Shown: one piece after another, positions 1-10,356 of the stretch
Numbering within the stretch: the stretch's first letter is position 1
How the letters are laid out: each line of letters starts with the position of its first letter
Source of the DNA: Gigaspora rosea
Lineage: Eukaryota; Glomeromycota; Glomeromycetes; Diversisporales; Gigasporaceae
DNA length: 64,000 bases
Assembly (NCBI GenBank): GCA_003550325.1
Contig: QKWP01000353.1
Span: 127,899 to 191,898 of the forward strand
Direction of reading: 5' to 3'
Translations under genes and position numbers: made by a program
The notes under the pieces: generated by a model
Told to the model about the DNA's origin: nothing
The model's input: only the letters and a program-made list of their open reading frames with translations
The model's database searches: none

Positions 1-312
1 GAAATAGAAAGTATTGACTGTATTTGTTAAATATCAGATAATATTTGTTAATAAAAGTTCAGTAAAAATATGTAGCTTAATCTTAATTGTATTTTCAATC
101 AATATTAATCTTATCTTTTTCTTTATTAATAGGTTTGATTTTAAAAATAACTTGTATATAAATTACCAAAATTAATTAAATTTCTACTTTAATTTACTAT
201 ATATATATTAATACTTCCTAGCTACTATTATCTTCCAAAAACTTAATTATATTTCTTTTTTTTTTACTGCCCAACTATTTTATTCTATTTAAAATTAAAC
301 TTCCTTACTGCG

Positions 313-480
313 GTAAAACCTCTTTAAGTGCACACTTTCATAACCAAGATTTAATAATATGCACTTAGAAAACAATAAGAAAAGTGCATTTATAGAGGTA
401 TGTATATATTTGGGCCAGAATTTGAAAGTGCATTTAGAGAGAATATGCATTTATAAAGAGTGCAATTATGGAGGTTTTAC
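313..480. mobile_element. pogo-like MITE
   Basis: A 168-bp segment has inverted ends: GTAAAACCTCTTTAAGTGCA on the left, and the reverse complement of the right end reads GTAAAACCTCCATAATTGCA. A TA dinucleotide follows the right end; the left flank is CG, so a TA target duplication is not intact. The ...GTAAAACCTC... start resembles pogo/Emigrant-type Tc1-mariner ends (family knowledge). Inside, the word TGCATTTA followed by AGAGG recurs. No coding capacity. Confidence 0.5.
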
Positions 481-1246
481 TATATTACCAACTAAATACA
501 TTATAAAATGTATTAAATATCAAATACTTTTGCTCTTAAAATTATTGGTTTTTATATGTTTATAGTACTATAATAAACTTGTTCTTAAAATCTATATAAA
601 TTATAAAAAGTTTGATTAGCTCAGTTAATTATACTATATATAAAAAAAATGTTTACTATCTTTAAGGCTCTAGCTGGTACAATCTTTATATAAGCTATTC
701 TGTTATAAAAAATCTGTTAACTTTTGATTAAAGTATTTTAATTGTGAATTACTTTCTTTATTAATTATTTCACAGCTTGTAGCCATTAATTTTGCTATAG
801 AACTTGTTAACAACTAAATATTGATAATTCTTGTTACAAGATATTCATCAAATAGAATTTCATTACATGCTCTTTGTATATATGCACTGCCTGGTAACTA
901 ATCATTAACAAAAAATAATTCTAGATTATATATTATTAAAAAAAATAATATTAATTATCTTTTAAAATAATGATTGTTTATAAATCAAGAAATTTGAACA
1001 TGTGTTAGCAATAATTATAAAATAATTAGATTTTTTCAATTATATAAATATTGATATTTATTATACTTTTTTATATATTAAAATAAATATATTAGCCTTT
1101 AATTAAATTATTGTCTAATCTGTATATTGATAACTTATTTTATAACAAATAATATGTATATTGTTTATTGGTTATTTTATAATAATACGTTATTAGTCAT
1201 AGAACATGCATACTTGATAATAAATTATAATAAAAATTATAATATA
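481..1246. other. AT-rich stretch without genes
   Basis: Very AT-rich sequence with stop codons in all frames. I see no gene, RNA or clear repeat here apart from the flank copied again at 1889-1914. Confidence 0.6.
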
Positions 1247-1272
1247 AACATATAAATTTACTATAAACTTAA

Positions 1273-1806
1273 GGGTAGAGAGTATGTAGATCATTTCTAT
1301 TAATAAACGAGTTACTAAAAATTTTATTTTTAATAATAAAGAAAATTTTTATTAAGTATCTATATTAAATTTTTAAATAAACTTGTAGAGGATGTTCTTC
1401 TGATTCTAACGGTGGTCGAATCATTAAAATTGGCCCAGTAGAATATAAAATATAGTTGTTTTTATTTTTGCGACCCTATTTTACTTACTGTTTACACGTG
1501 ATTTGATTGGCCAATTTGTGATCGCCCCCGCAGAATAGACCCTGCCCCCGCAGAATAGACCCCGCCCCCGCAGAATAGACCCCGTCCCCGCAAAAGTTGA
1601 TACTATAAAATTTTATCAATTCTATTCAAAATTAATAAAATTTTTAGAATATGTGTAATTTTTTATTACAAACAACTTTACTTAGTACAAAAAATCAATT
1701 TATATAGTAAAAAATTAATTTTTATATGTAGCAACTTTTAAATTTGCATTAAAAATATTTTTTGTTACTCGTTTATTAATAGAAATGATCTATATACCCT
1801 TTATCC
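1273..1806. mobile_element. 534-bp inverted-repeat element between TTAA sites
   Basis: The ends form an inverted repeat of about 55 bp sharing the core ATCATTTCTATTAATAAACG (around 1291-1311 and inverted near 1770-1790). TTAA lies directly outside both ends (1269-1272 and 1807-1810), the target site used by piggyBac and Kolobok elements. Because TTAA is its own reverse complement it could also be the last bases of the inverted repeat. The interior holds a GC-rich 20-bp tandem repeat and no ORF. The flank at 1247-1272 recurs at 1889-1914, showing the target sequence existed before insertion. Confidence 0.5.
1521..1594. repeat. GC-rich 20-bp minisatellite
   Basis: Three and a half copies of a 20-bp unit containing GCCCCCGCAGAATAGACC lie inside the inverted-repeat element. 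It is strikingly GC-rich for this window. Confidence 0.85.
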
Positions 1807-1990
1807 TTAAGCCTTACATTTTTTCAACTTACATATTAACTTTTTTTTTAAATTTTGGTATTAAGCATATTAAAAATAGTTGATTAAAACATATAAATTT
1901 ACTATAAACTTAAGCTTTACATTTTTTTAACTTACATATTAACTTTATTTTAAATTTTGTTTTAAGCATATTGAAAAGAGTAGATTAAAG
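1807..1990. repeat. 102-bp tandem duplication
   Basis: Two imperfect copies of about 102 bp start with CTTAAGC(C/T)TTACATTTTT near 1806 and 1908. The neighbouring 534-bp element apparently inserted at the TTAA in this same sequence. Confidence 0.7.
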
Positions 1991-2520
1991 TTACTTATAA
2001 CAGTTTTAAAACAACTCTTTTTGCTGATCCCTATAACCAATTTTTCTGAAAAAACAAGTACAAAAACAAAATAACTATTATAATAGTCTAACCATAATCT
2101 ATAAGCAAAAACTTCAAAATCATAAATAAGTAGCAGTTAATTAGAAGCAAAAACTACAAATACAACTTTTTCTTAAAGTATTTAGAATATTGGGGCTTGG
2201 CAAAAATTTTTTTGGCAAAAAAAGAAAATTTTTAGAACCCCAACTGCAAATTACAGTTAATATATTAACAGCAAAATATAACAAATAAACATCAAAACAA
2301 ACAAATAAACAAACAAACATACAAGTTTTGCAAATTATAGTAGATTTATAGAAGCAGGCAGAAATCTGTTGCACAAGATAATCAAGGAACATTAACAAAT
2401 ATAAATTGGTTTAGAAAGTTAGACAAATATCAGATACTATTAACAATATTGACAAAAGAACAAGAAATTTGATGAAAGAACACAATCACAAGGTTCTAAA
2501 AAAATAATAAAATAGCAAAA

Positions 2521-3555
2521 ATTACTAGAACAAACCCAGAGACAATCTGTATATTCAGAAGCATTATAGAATTGTACAACTATTATGAATGTTTAAAAGT
2601 AAGTGACTGTAACAAAAAAAAAAGAAAAGAGCAGTAACAATACAAAGAAGAGAAAGAAGGCTACAAATAGTCAAATACAGAAGTTTTACTTAAATAAAAA
2701 TGTAAACAATTAGATTATAGTGCATTAGAAGTACAAGAAAAAAATAAAATTAGAAAAAGAAAAAACCAAAAAAGAAACAAATATGAAAACACAACACAAT
2801 ATAAGAGAAGTTATAAAGAAGAAGCAAAAGTTAGAATATAAATATCCCAAAATATAACAAAGTAAATAGACAGAGAAGATGTTTTAAAAAAATCTAGAAG
2901 CAATTACAGACAAATCAGAGACTACAAAAAAAGTACTGATTAGACTGAAAAAATAATGCTAGAAGTACATACATTTAGGGATGTACTAGCATAAATAAGT
3001 ATACTAAGAATCAAAAAATGCCTATATTACTATGACAAAATAAATGTTTTCAATAGAACTACAGAAAAAATAAGGCTTTGGCTTTTCTGATTAATTTCTG
3101 AAATAATCACAGAAGAAAATCACTTTCACAAGCTTGGGCAGTTCACTTCGAAAAGAACAAAACTTGTAGAGTTACTTCAGGTACCTTTACAAAAAAATTC
3201 TAAAAAAAAAGCAGCATACAAGGCAGTAGCAAAAAATATTCCAAAAATAGCAGTAAGAACACTTCTATTAAGGCAACTCAAGATGCAAAAGCAAAGACAG
3301 TTTACTTAACCTTTATTATATATCTAAATTAAAAAAACTGCTTCAATTTATTTTGAAATAGAAAAGATCAAAAAATACTCTGAATAAGCAAATCTTTTAC
3401 TACAATACAAGGCTAGAATGGGCATAAACAGAAAAAAGAACAAGTATAGAACATCCAACAAAAGAAAATACTAAAAGATAGTATATACAAACAATGGCAA
3501 TAAATTTAAAAGAGATAATACAAGAGAAAGTGAAAGGAAAACATACTGTATATAA
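2521..3555 (+). pseudogene. decayed A-rich ORF, product unknown
   Basis: One forward frame (first base of codon at 2521) reads as a lysine-rich protein with about 13 stops in 345 codons. That is fewer than this composition predicts, and most are TAA/TAG that could be former CAA/CAG codons. The longest open run is 3091-3306 and contains HKLGQFTSKRTKLVELLQ. The strand is very rich in A and poor in T from about 2150 to 3600, unlike the flanks. I do not recognise a domain. It may be a transposon-encoded protein; it could also be compositional coincidence. Confidence 0.35.
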
Positions 3556-3627
3556 GAAATACAACAAAAGAAGTAGTTTTACAATAAAGACTTAGATAGG
3601 TTATAAAATATTGCACACACCTGGGAG

Positions 3628-3905
3628 CAGTGTTGTACGTTTTGGCTGTTCAAAGCCTTTTTTGGCTTGTCCATGTTCAAAATTGTCCAAACGTTCAAGA
3701 TTGTCCAAAGCTTGTCCAGGCTTTAATAATTAATAAATTTATTTAAAAAATATATAACTATATATTTTTTTAGGTACTGAACACATTCTAGTTAAAATTA
3801 AAATAGGTTATTTAATAAAATTTTAAGTAATTTTACTCTATTTAATTGTTAAAATTGTCCAAAATTGTCCAAATCATTGTCCAAAGCTGTCCCATAACAA
3901 CACTG
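3628..3905. mobile_element. hAT-type MITE with 8-bp duplication
   Basis: The 278-bp element begins CAGTGTTGT and ends ACAACACTG. It is flanked by identical 8-bp copies of CCTGGGAG at 3620-3627 and 3906-3913, the hallmark of hAT transposition. Both halves contain repeats of ATTGTCCAA in opposite orientations. The middle holds TTTTTTAGGTACTGAAC, the core found in the alternating inverted arrays elsewhere in the window. Confidence 0.85.
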
Positions 3906-3913
3906 CCTGGGAG

Positions 3914-4610
3914 CAGTAAAAATAAAAGTAATAATATGTATAATTTAGAATCCAGAAAGCAAACAAAGAAAAATTAGAAGAGGAACTGGAGATCTCTCAT
4001 ATAGGTTATAACTAGATTTTGGCCAATTTTGATCTAATTTGCTGAAAATAACAAACCTATTTTTACTTAAATAACTTCTGATCCAGTGATCAGAATTGAA
4101 TAAACTTTTTTTGTTAGATGCGCCTCACTGAGAGCTTTATTTTAAAAAAGTTCCAAAAACTAGTTTTTTGCTTCTCAAATTTTAGATGTTTTTGCTGAAA
4201 TGCATAACGTATAACCTTTGTACTATATGTTCGAAGTTCTATTAGAAGAAAACAACAAAAGTATGAATAATAAGGGAAAAGAAAATACAGAAATAAAATG
4301 ATACTAGGCCAAATTTTAAATTCGCTAAACAAACTTGAAAACTAACAACTTTACCAAGTACTGAATAGAGGGAGATCCTTTAACATCAACAAGAAAATTC
4401 ATAGGATATGTGTTTCAAGGCTTAAGAAGAGATCTATAACCAGAAAGAATATTATAGTACAATTGAAATAGAAGTATTAAGTATAGGGTATTCAAATATA
4501 AATAGACCAAAGTTGAATAAGGGTAAACTAAAGCTATTAGAGTTGTGTTATTAATTATCTGATCATTTTTTATCAGAGGCCTACCAGGACCTGAAATATA
4601 TATAAATAGG
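3914..4610. other. intergenic, no gene seen
   Basis: AT-rich sequence. The open frames here are short, have no recognisable domain and no intron context. Confidence 0.5.
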
Positions 4611-5159
4611 TTAGGGAGCGCCATTTATTACCTGATTTTTTAGGTAGGTGGGGGTAGAGCAATTATCAGGTCCTATATATAATATAATATATATAATATA
4701 TATAAATATATAAATATATATATTATTATATATATATAATTTTTAATATTGAATAAATTTTGATCCACCAGTCCATTTTGGATGATTTAACTACCAAAAT
4801 GTTCGCCTTAGTGGGCCAATTCTAACAAGCCTAAAATCACTAAATTCTAATTACAGGATCCTAAGATCAACAAAGATTTGTATTCTATAAACAATTAATA
4901 ATTAGATATGTCTAATTTGGTGCACCTAAGTTCTATGATGAATACCACGTGTCATATCGATCAGAATTAGATTATTTTGGTACCATTTGATTCGTCTCAT
5001 TGAGACTAGTGCTCCTAGGTTCAGTCTGGGTCTGGTCCGGGATCAGACCAGACTCAGACTCTAAATTTTACTAATTTCAGACTTCAGACCAGACTCAACT
5101 ATTGAGTCCAGTCTGGTTCTGGTCCAAAATCTGCAGACTGGCCTGAGTCCAAATATAAT

Positions 5160-6965
5160 TATATGTATTTTTTGTCACTGAACAAGTTTACTTAGTGCAT
5201 TTTGTTGGAATAAATTAGTAAAATTTTATGAATCATAAGATTTTATTGAATTTTATTAATAAAGTTATAAAAAATCTTATAATTTGCCAATTTTTATTAA
5301 TTAATTCTAACAAAATGCACAAATAAACTTGTTCAGCACCTAAAAATGTATTAAAACGGCCTATTTGTTTTTATTTTACTTGAAATTTAGAGATTAGATG
5401 CACAATTTGGATTTTTGATCAAAAAAGTCGAATTTTAACATCTTATCTCCAAATTTCAAGTAAAATAAAGACAACCCGCCGAATTAATGTATTTTTAGGT
5501 GCTAAACAAGTTTACTTAGTGCATTAAGTTAGAAATAATTAGTAAAATATTGTGAATCGTAAGATTTTATAGAATTTTATTAGTAAAATTCTATAAAATC
5601 TTATAATTCATAAAATTTTACTAATTAATTCTAACAAAACGCACTAAGTAAACTTGTTTAGCACCTAAAAATACATTAAATCAGCAGGGTTGTTTTTATT
5701 TTACTTGAAATTTGGAGAAAAGATGCATAAATTTGNNNNNNNNNNNNNNNNNNNNNNNNNNNNNNNNNNNNNNNNNNNNNNNNNNNNNNNNNNNNNNNNN
5801 NNNNNNNNNNNNNNNNNNNNNNNNNNNNNNNNNNNNNNNNNNNNNNNNNNNNNNNNNNNNNNNNNNNNNNNNNNNNNNNNNNNNNNNNNNNNNNNNNNNN
5901 NNNNNNNNNNNNNNNNNNNNNNNNNNNNNNNNNNNNNNNNNNNNNNNNNNNNNNNNNNNNNNNNNNNNNNNNNNNNNNNNNNNNNNNNNNNNNNNNNNNN
6001 NNNNNNNNNNNNNNNNNNNNNNNNNNNNNNNNNNNNNNNNNNNNNNNNNNNNNNNNNNNNNNNNNNNNNNNNNNNNNNNNNNNNNNNNNNNNNNNNNNNN
6101 NNNNNNNNNNNNNNNNNNNNNNNNNNNNNNNNNNNNNNNNNNNNNNNNNNNNNNNNNNNNNNNNNNNNNNNNNNNNNNNNNNNNNNNNNNNNNNNNNNNN
6201 NNNNNNNNNNNNNNNNNNNNNNNNNNNNNNNNNNNNNNNNNNNNNNNNNNNNNNNNNNNNNNNNNNNNNNNNNNNNNNNNNNNNNNNNNNNNNNNNNNNN
6301 NNNNNNNNNNNNNNNNNNNNNNNNNNNNNNNNNNNNNNNNNNNNNNNNNNNNNNNNNNNNNNNNNNNNNNNNNNNNNNNNNNNNNNNNNNNNNNNNNNNN
6401 NNNNNNNNNNNNNNNNNNNNNNNNNNNNNNNNNNNNNNNNNNNNNNNNNNNNNNNNNNNNNNNNNNNNNNNNNNNNNNNNNNNNNNNNNNNNNNNNNNNN
6501 NNNNNNNNNNNNNNNNNNNNNNNNNNNNNNNNNAATTTTACTAATAAAATTCTATAAAATCTTATGATTCACAAAATTTTACTAATCTATTTCTAAATTA
6601 ATGCACTAAGTAAACTTGTTCAAAACCTAAAAATACATTAAATCGCAGGGTTATTTTTATTTTACTTGAAATTTGGCATAAGATGTTAAATTTTATCTTT
6701 TTTGATCAAAACTCCAAAATTGTGTATCAAATCTCTAAATTTCAAGTAAAATAAAAACAAACTAGCCGTTTTGGTACATTTTTAGGTGCTGAACAAGTTT
6801 ACTTAGTGCATTTTGTTAGAATTAATTAATAAAAATTCGCGAATTATAAGATTTTATAGAATTTTATTAATAAAATTCTATAAAAACTTAAGGTTCATAA
6901 AATTTTACTAATTTATTCTAACAAAATGCACTAAGTAAACTTGTTCAGCACCAAAAAATACATAT
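5160..6965. repeat. alternating inverted-repeat array 1
   Basis: A monomer of about 163 bp repeats in strictly alternating orientation, so dyad axes fall about every 163 bp and the full period is about 325 bp. One dyad has arms beginning GTGCTGAACAAGTTTACTTA and a TTTATTAATAAA centre. The other has arms containing TTTTACTTGAAATTT and a TTGATCAAAA centre. Full-period marks lie near 5174, 5500 and 6785, so the gap would hold about three periods. Confidence 0.85.
5736..6533. other. assembly gap (798 N)
   Basis: Run of N inside the alternating inverted array. Translations across it are artefacts. Confidence 1.
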
Positions 6966-7344
6966 AAATATATTCGGACTCAGACCAGTCTGCAGAATTC
7001 GGACCAGACCAGACCAGACTCAGACTTGACTAAAAAGTCAGAATATAAAAAATAAATTTACTTAAAATTACACAAAAGTTGAATGATCTTGGGATCCTGT
7101 TATTGGATTTTGATGATTTTGAGCTTGTTAGAATCGTCTTACTGAGACGAACACTTTGGTAGTTGAATCGTCCAAAACAGACTGGTAGATCAAAAGATAT
7201 CCAATTTTTAATATATATATATATTTTATTAAATTTTAACCAATCAAATGCTTAGAAAAATTATCAGGTAGGGGGTAGGGGTCAGCTACTTAGTGAAACC
7301 CTAATCAGGTGATTTTTGGCGCTCCCCTTAGTGTATATAAAATG

Positions 7345-7487
7345 TTATTCAATTGAACATGCATTTACAGAATATAGAACGTGCATTTAGCACTAATAAC
7401 ATCTTACGGAATAGGAAAAAATGTGCATTTAGGGAGGTATTGCATTTATGGAGGTTGCATTTATGGAGGTACGACTATAAATAATAT
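7345..7487. mobile_element. cluster of pogo-like end motifs
   Basis: TGCATTTA occurs five times, three times followed by GGAGGT, ending GGAGGTACGACTATA. This resembles the right end of the 313-480 element; no matching left end was found. Probably a truncated copy. Confidence 0.4.
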
Positions 7488-7843
7488 TTAATGAAACCCT
7501 GCCAAAGTAGATGCCTGTTAAATATAAAAAAAAATCAAAATAATTTTAAGTAAATCAATTTTTATACAATAAGAAAGTTGTTCAAAAGGACAAAATAATC
7601 TTATTATAAAATTTTATATATATCAGTTGATATTTCAATATTTTTATGTTTCTACAATAAAAATTACAAATTTTTTAGCTATATTTATAGATACATAAAA
7701 TGAAAAATAACACTAATAAAAAGTTATCCAATTTGTATAAAACTTTTATAGTAGATATATTTTGTTCTTCTAAATAACTTTATTATTGTATTTAAAGTCA
7801 AACCTCACTTGCATGCTGTTAGGGCTGGGCATAGTATAAGTGT

Positions 7844-8102
7844 AGGACTGGGAAAACTATATGTAAGGTCCTCGCCAAAAAAATCCAAAATACATATCTA
7901 TGCGAATCACAATATGATTGGCTATTTGGCTATTTTTCATCCAAATATAGTAATAAACCCAAAAAAAAGATCTTCATAAGCAAATTACTATTGTTGCAAA
8001 TCATCCTATCTATAATTTTTACTAGTGAGGACATTTATATAATTTAAAGTACTCTTCGAATTATAGTGAAGTGGGGACCTTATATATAGTTTTCCTGGTC
8101 CT
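7844..8102. mobile_element. 259-bp hAT-like MITE
   Basis: Inverted ends AGGACTGGGAAAACTATAT and AGGACCAGGAAAACTATAT are flanked by perfect 8-bp duplications ATAAGTGT at 7836-7843 and 8103-8110. The interior is AT-rich and non-coding. It inserted next to a GTGCATTTA motif, so it is younger than that sequence. Confidence 0.8.
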
Positions 8103-8141
8103 ATAAGTGTGCATTTATTTATTTATTTTTTAATTAAAGTG

Positions 8142-9224
8142 CCCGTCTTAGGACTTAGGAACGTCTGTATCCTCTAGGGGAATACTGGCATTTGTTACAT
8201 AGATGAGGATACATCTAGCCACATGTACACTTTTGGTGTCTAATTTAAGTAGTCCGCCCACTAGCTGCCATACCTGCAATCCAACTACGGGAATTGCCTA
8301 TTTAAACCTTCTTATCCTAGACGAGAATATATCTAGCTACACATACACTTTTGGTGTCTAATTTAAGTGGTCCGCCCAAGGGTTCTATACTAGCTGCCAT
8401 ACCTGTGACCCAACTACGGGAATTGCCTATTTAAACCCTCTGATCCATGTTCCGCCTGCCAACCCATCTTGTATCACCAGAACAGGCCCGTTACATAAGT
8501 CAGTCAGCAAGTCCCGGATACTTATCCATTGCCTTAGGACCCAGCCAGTTATTTCTGGTCTTGTTATCCTCGACGGGAGACTTGGTAGAGCGGTACTTGT
8601 CCCATATCAGGTATTCACCTACACTTTGGTACTTATTACTATTACCGAGGCCAATACTTGCGAAACAGGGTTACTCCTGTCTTCTTACCAATACCTACTT
8701 CTGCCCTTGTAAGGTTCGCTCCAACCCCGGTACCCACTATCACTTTCCTACCGGTCCTTTACTGGTTTTCTCAGACTTTCAATCCAGTTGGACCAGAAGG
8801 ATTAATCTACCTGGCATTAGGTGCCATCATGGTTTTTCTTCCCCTGGTACCTACTTCTATAATATAGGTCCTTTTCCTCTGGTACCTGATCCGGTGGCCA
8901 GGTTGGTAGACCTTGTCACTGAGGTCGACATCCAGTACTTCAGCTCCGGTCCAATATGCCAGTTTTGGTAGCACTGTCAAAGATCTTTGCTACCTTCTTA
9001 CTCGGGTCTTGCCAAATGGTTTCTGCTTCCCTAGTTCCTTGGATTTGTCTGTGTCACAGGACACAACTTCGCCTGAAAGCTCCATTCGAAATAGAAACCA
9101 AGGACTACAGGCAATATACCCAACCGATCGACAGGAAACAGTTACTGGAACACATGTCTATTTTTTAAAAGCGTCATCAGTAGGATTTGAACCCTAGACC
9201 TGCCACTTGGGGGTGACCATACCC
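8142..9224 (-). mobile_element. tRNA-headed long repeat, copy 1
   Basis: Reading on the minus strand, the repeat starts at about 9224 with a truncated tRNA-like head: the A-box half is missing, but the B-box-like GGGTTCAAATCC is present. A body follows that is homologous to copy 2 at 9481-11029, sharing ACAGACAAATCCAA and GAGGAAAAGGACCTAT. The body is purine-rich and GC-richer than its surroundings. Forward open frames in it are antisense and not credible genes. In the minus frame a stretch with RKRTYIIEV aligns with RKRTYVSEL of copy 2, so the body may once have been coding. The left boundary is approximate. Confidence 0.55.
8195..8443. repeat. 128-bp tandem duplication
   Basis: Two near-identical blocks share ACTTTTGGTGTCTAATTTAA and AACTACGGGAATTGCCTATT. 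They lie at the distal end of tRNA-headed copy 1. Confidence 0.8.
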
Positions 9225-9480
9225 TAAAAGTGTGCATTTATAGAGGATGTGCATTTATAGAAAATATATAAAAAAATATTTAGCCAATTAGAAGAAAGAA
9301 CCAATACACATAATTAATAATATATATATTTAGGAATGATATTTGTATTACCCATAGTTTTGTTGTTGAAATAAAAGAGAAAGTGTTATTAAAAATTGAA
9401 TTACTTCTTTTTTTTAAATACTTGCTAGTAAAATTGATTGAACTATTATCAATTACTTTATTTATCAAACAAATGAACAA
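9225..9480. other. spacer between head-to-head repeats
   Basis: AT-rich spacer between the two tRNA-headed repeats. It opens with two more TGCATTTATAGA motifs (9233-9264). No gene is apparent. Confidence 0.5.
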
Positions 9481-9552
9481 GGGGTATAGTGATATAGAAG
9501 CTGACTGGTTGTCACCCCCAAGCGACAGGTCTAGAGTTCAAATCCCACTGGA
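9481..9552 (+). promoter_or_regulatory. tRNA-like internal Pol III promoter candidate
   Basis: A weak A-box and a clear B-box-like AGTTCAAATCC are spaced as in a tRNA. The acceptor stem does not pair well and the anticodon stem has a mismatch, so this is more likely a repeat head than a working tRNA gene. Confidence 0.45.
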
Positions 9553-10103
9553 GATGAATTAAAAAATAGGCCTGTGTTATGGTAATATTTGTTCATCGAT
9601 CGGTCGGGTATATTACCTGTAACCTTGGTACCACCATCTTGAATGGGAGCATCAGCACAGTTGTGTATGTTATACAGACAAATCCAAAGAACCAGAACAA
9701 ATTAAACCCGTTTGGCAAGTCCTGAGCAAGAAGGTAATGAAGTTCTTCCAACGGTACTACAGAAGACTGGGATTTCAGCTGAAGACCGAAGAACTGGACA
9801 GAAAAGCCCTATGGCAAGAGGGACACCAAATTGGCTGCTGGAGTCGTACCGGAGGAAAAGGACCTATGTTTCGGAATTAGGTTCCAAGAAGAGGGAGTCC
9901 ATCAGGTACATAAAGCCGGGCCAACCAATTCTTCCGGGATAACTGGTTTGGTAGTTTGGGAGAGATCGGTAAAGGTTTGAAGAAGGATCAGATGTGAGTA
10001 CTGGGGAGCAGAATGAACCTGTAAGAGCAAATAGAACTCACTAGCCAGTGAGAAGTGGAAGCATGGAGGCATATATGTGTCAAGACCCAACGGGCTCTGG
10101 GCG

Positions 10104-10356
10104 CAGTATTGTCACTTGGACGTGTCCATACTATGTTTTTTGTCCAACATCCAAGATTGTTCAAAATCATTCAAGCCTATGTCCCATGTTTAACTAATCA
10201 ATAAAGTAATTTAAAAAATATATATAATTATATAATTTTTTAGGTGCTGGACTCATTGGTGAAAAAATTAAAATAGATTATCTTAATAAAATTTTAAGTA
10301 ATTTTAATTTGAAAAAATGTCCAAAGTGTCCAAAAAATGTCCAAGTGACAACACTG
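10104..10356. mobile_element. hAT-type MITE, second family copy
   Basis: Begins CAGTATTGTCACTTGGAC and ends GTCCAAGTGACAACACTG, giving an 18-bp inverted repeat with one mismatch. It is flanked by 8-bp duplications TCTGGGCG (10096-10103) and TCCGGGCG (10357-10364), one mismatch apart. Its interior matches the 3628-3905 element, including TTTTTTAGGTGCTGGAC. It is inserted in the body of tRNA-headed copy 2 and so is younger than that copy. Confidence 0.85.

Larger units (their letters stand above)
4614..7327. mobile_element. 2.7-kb foldback element flanked by TTA
   Basis: The left end GGGAGCGCCA matches the inverted right end GGGGAGCGCCA. TTA lies outside both ends (4611-4613, 7328-7330), as for PIF/Harbinger elements. 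The inverted arms continue for about 250 bp each (to about 4870 and from about 7085), sharing for example TTTTGATC(C/T)ACCAGTC and CAGGATCC(T/C)AAGATC. Between the arms lies a second repeat bounded by CCAGACTCAGACT, containing the alternating inverted array and an assembly gap. A (TA)-rich run sits at 4670-4740. No transposase is visible. Confidence 0.6.

Noticed and set aside
5690-6557. Two forward frames of about 280 codons
   Set aside because: They consist almost entirely of N; artefact of the gap.
8447-8971. 174-codon forward frame
   Set aside because: It is antisense to the tRNA-headed repeat, lacks a domain, and its homologue in copy 2 shows coding-like conservation on the other strand.
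9481-9552. Functional tRNA gene
   Set aside because: The acceptor stem does not pair and the anticodon stem is imperfect; it is repeated as the head of a long repeat.
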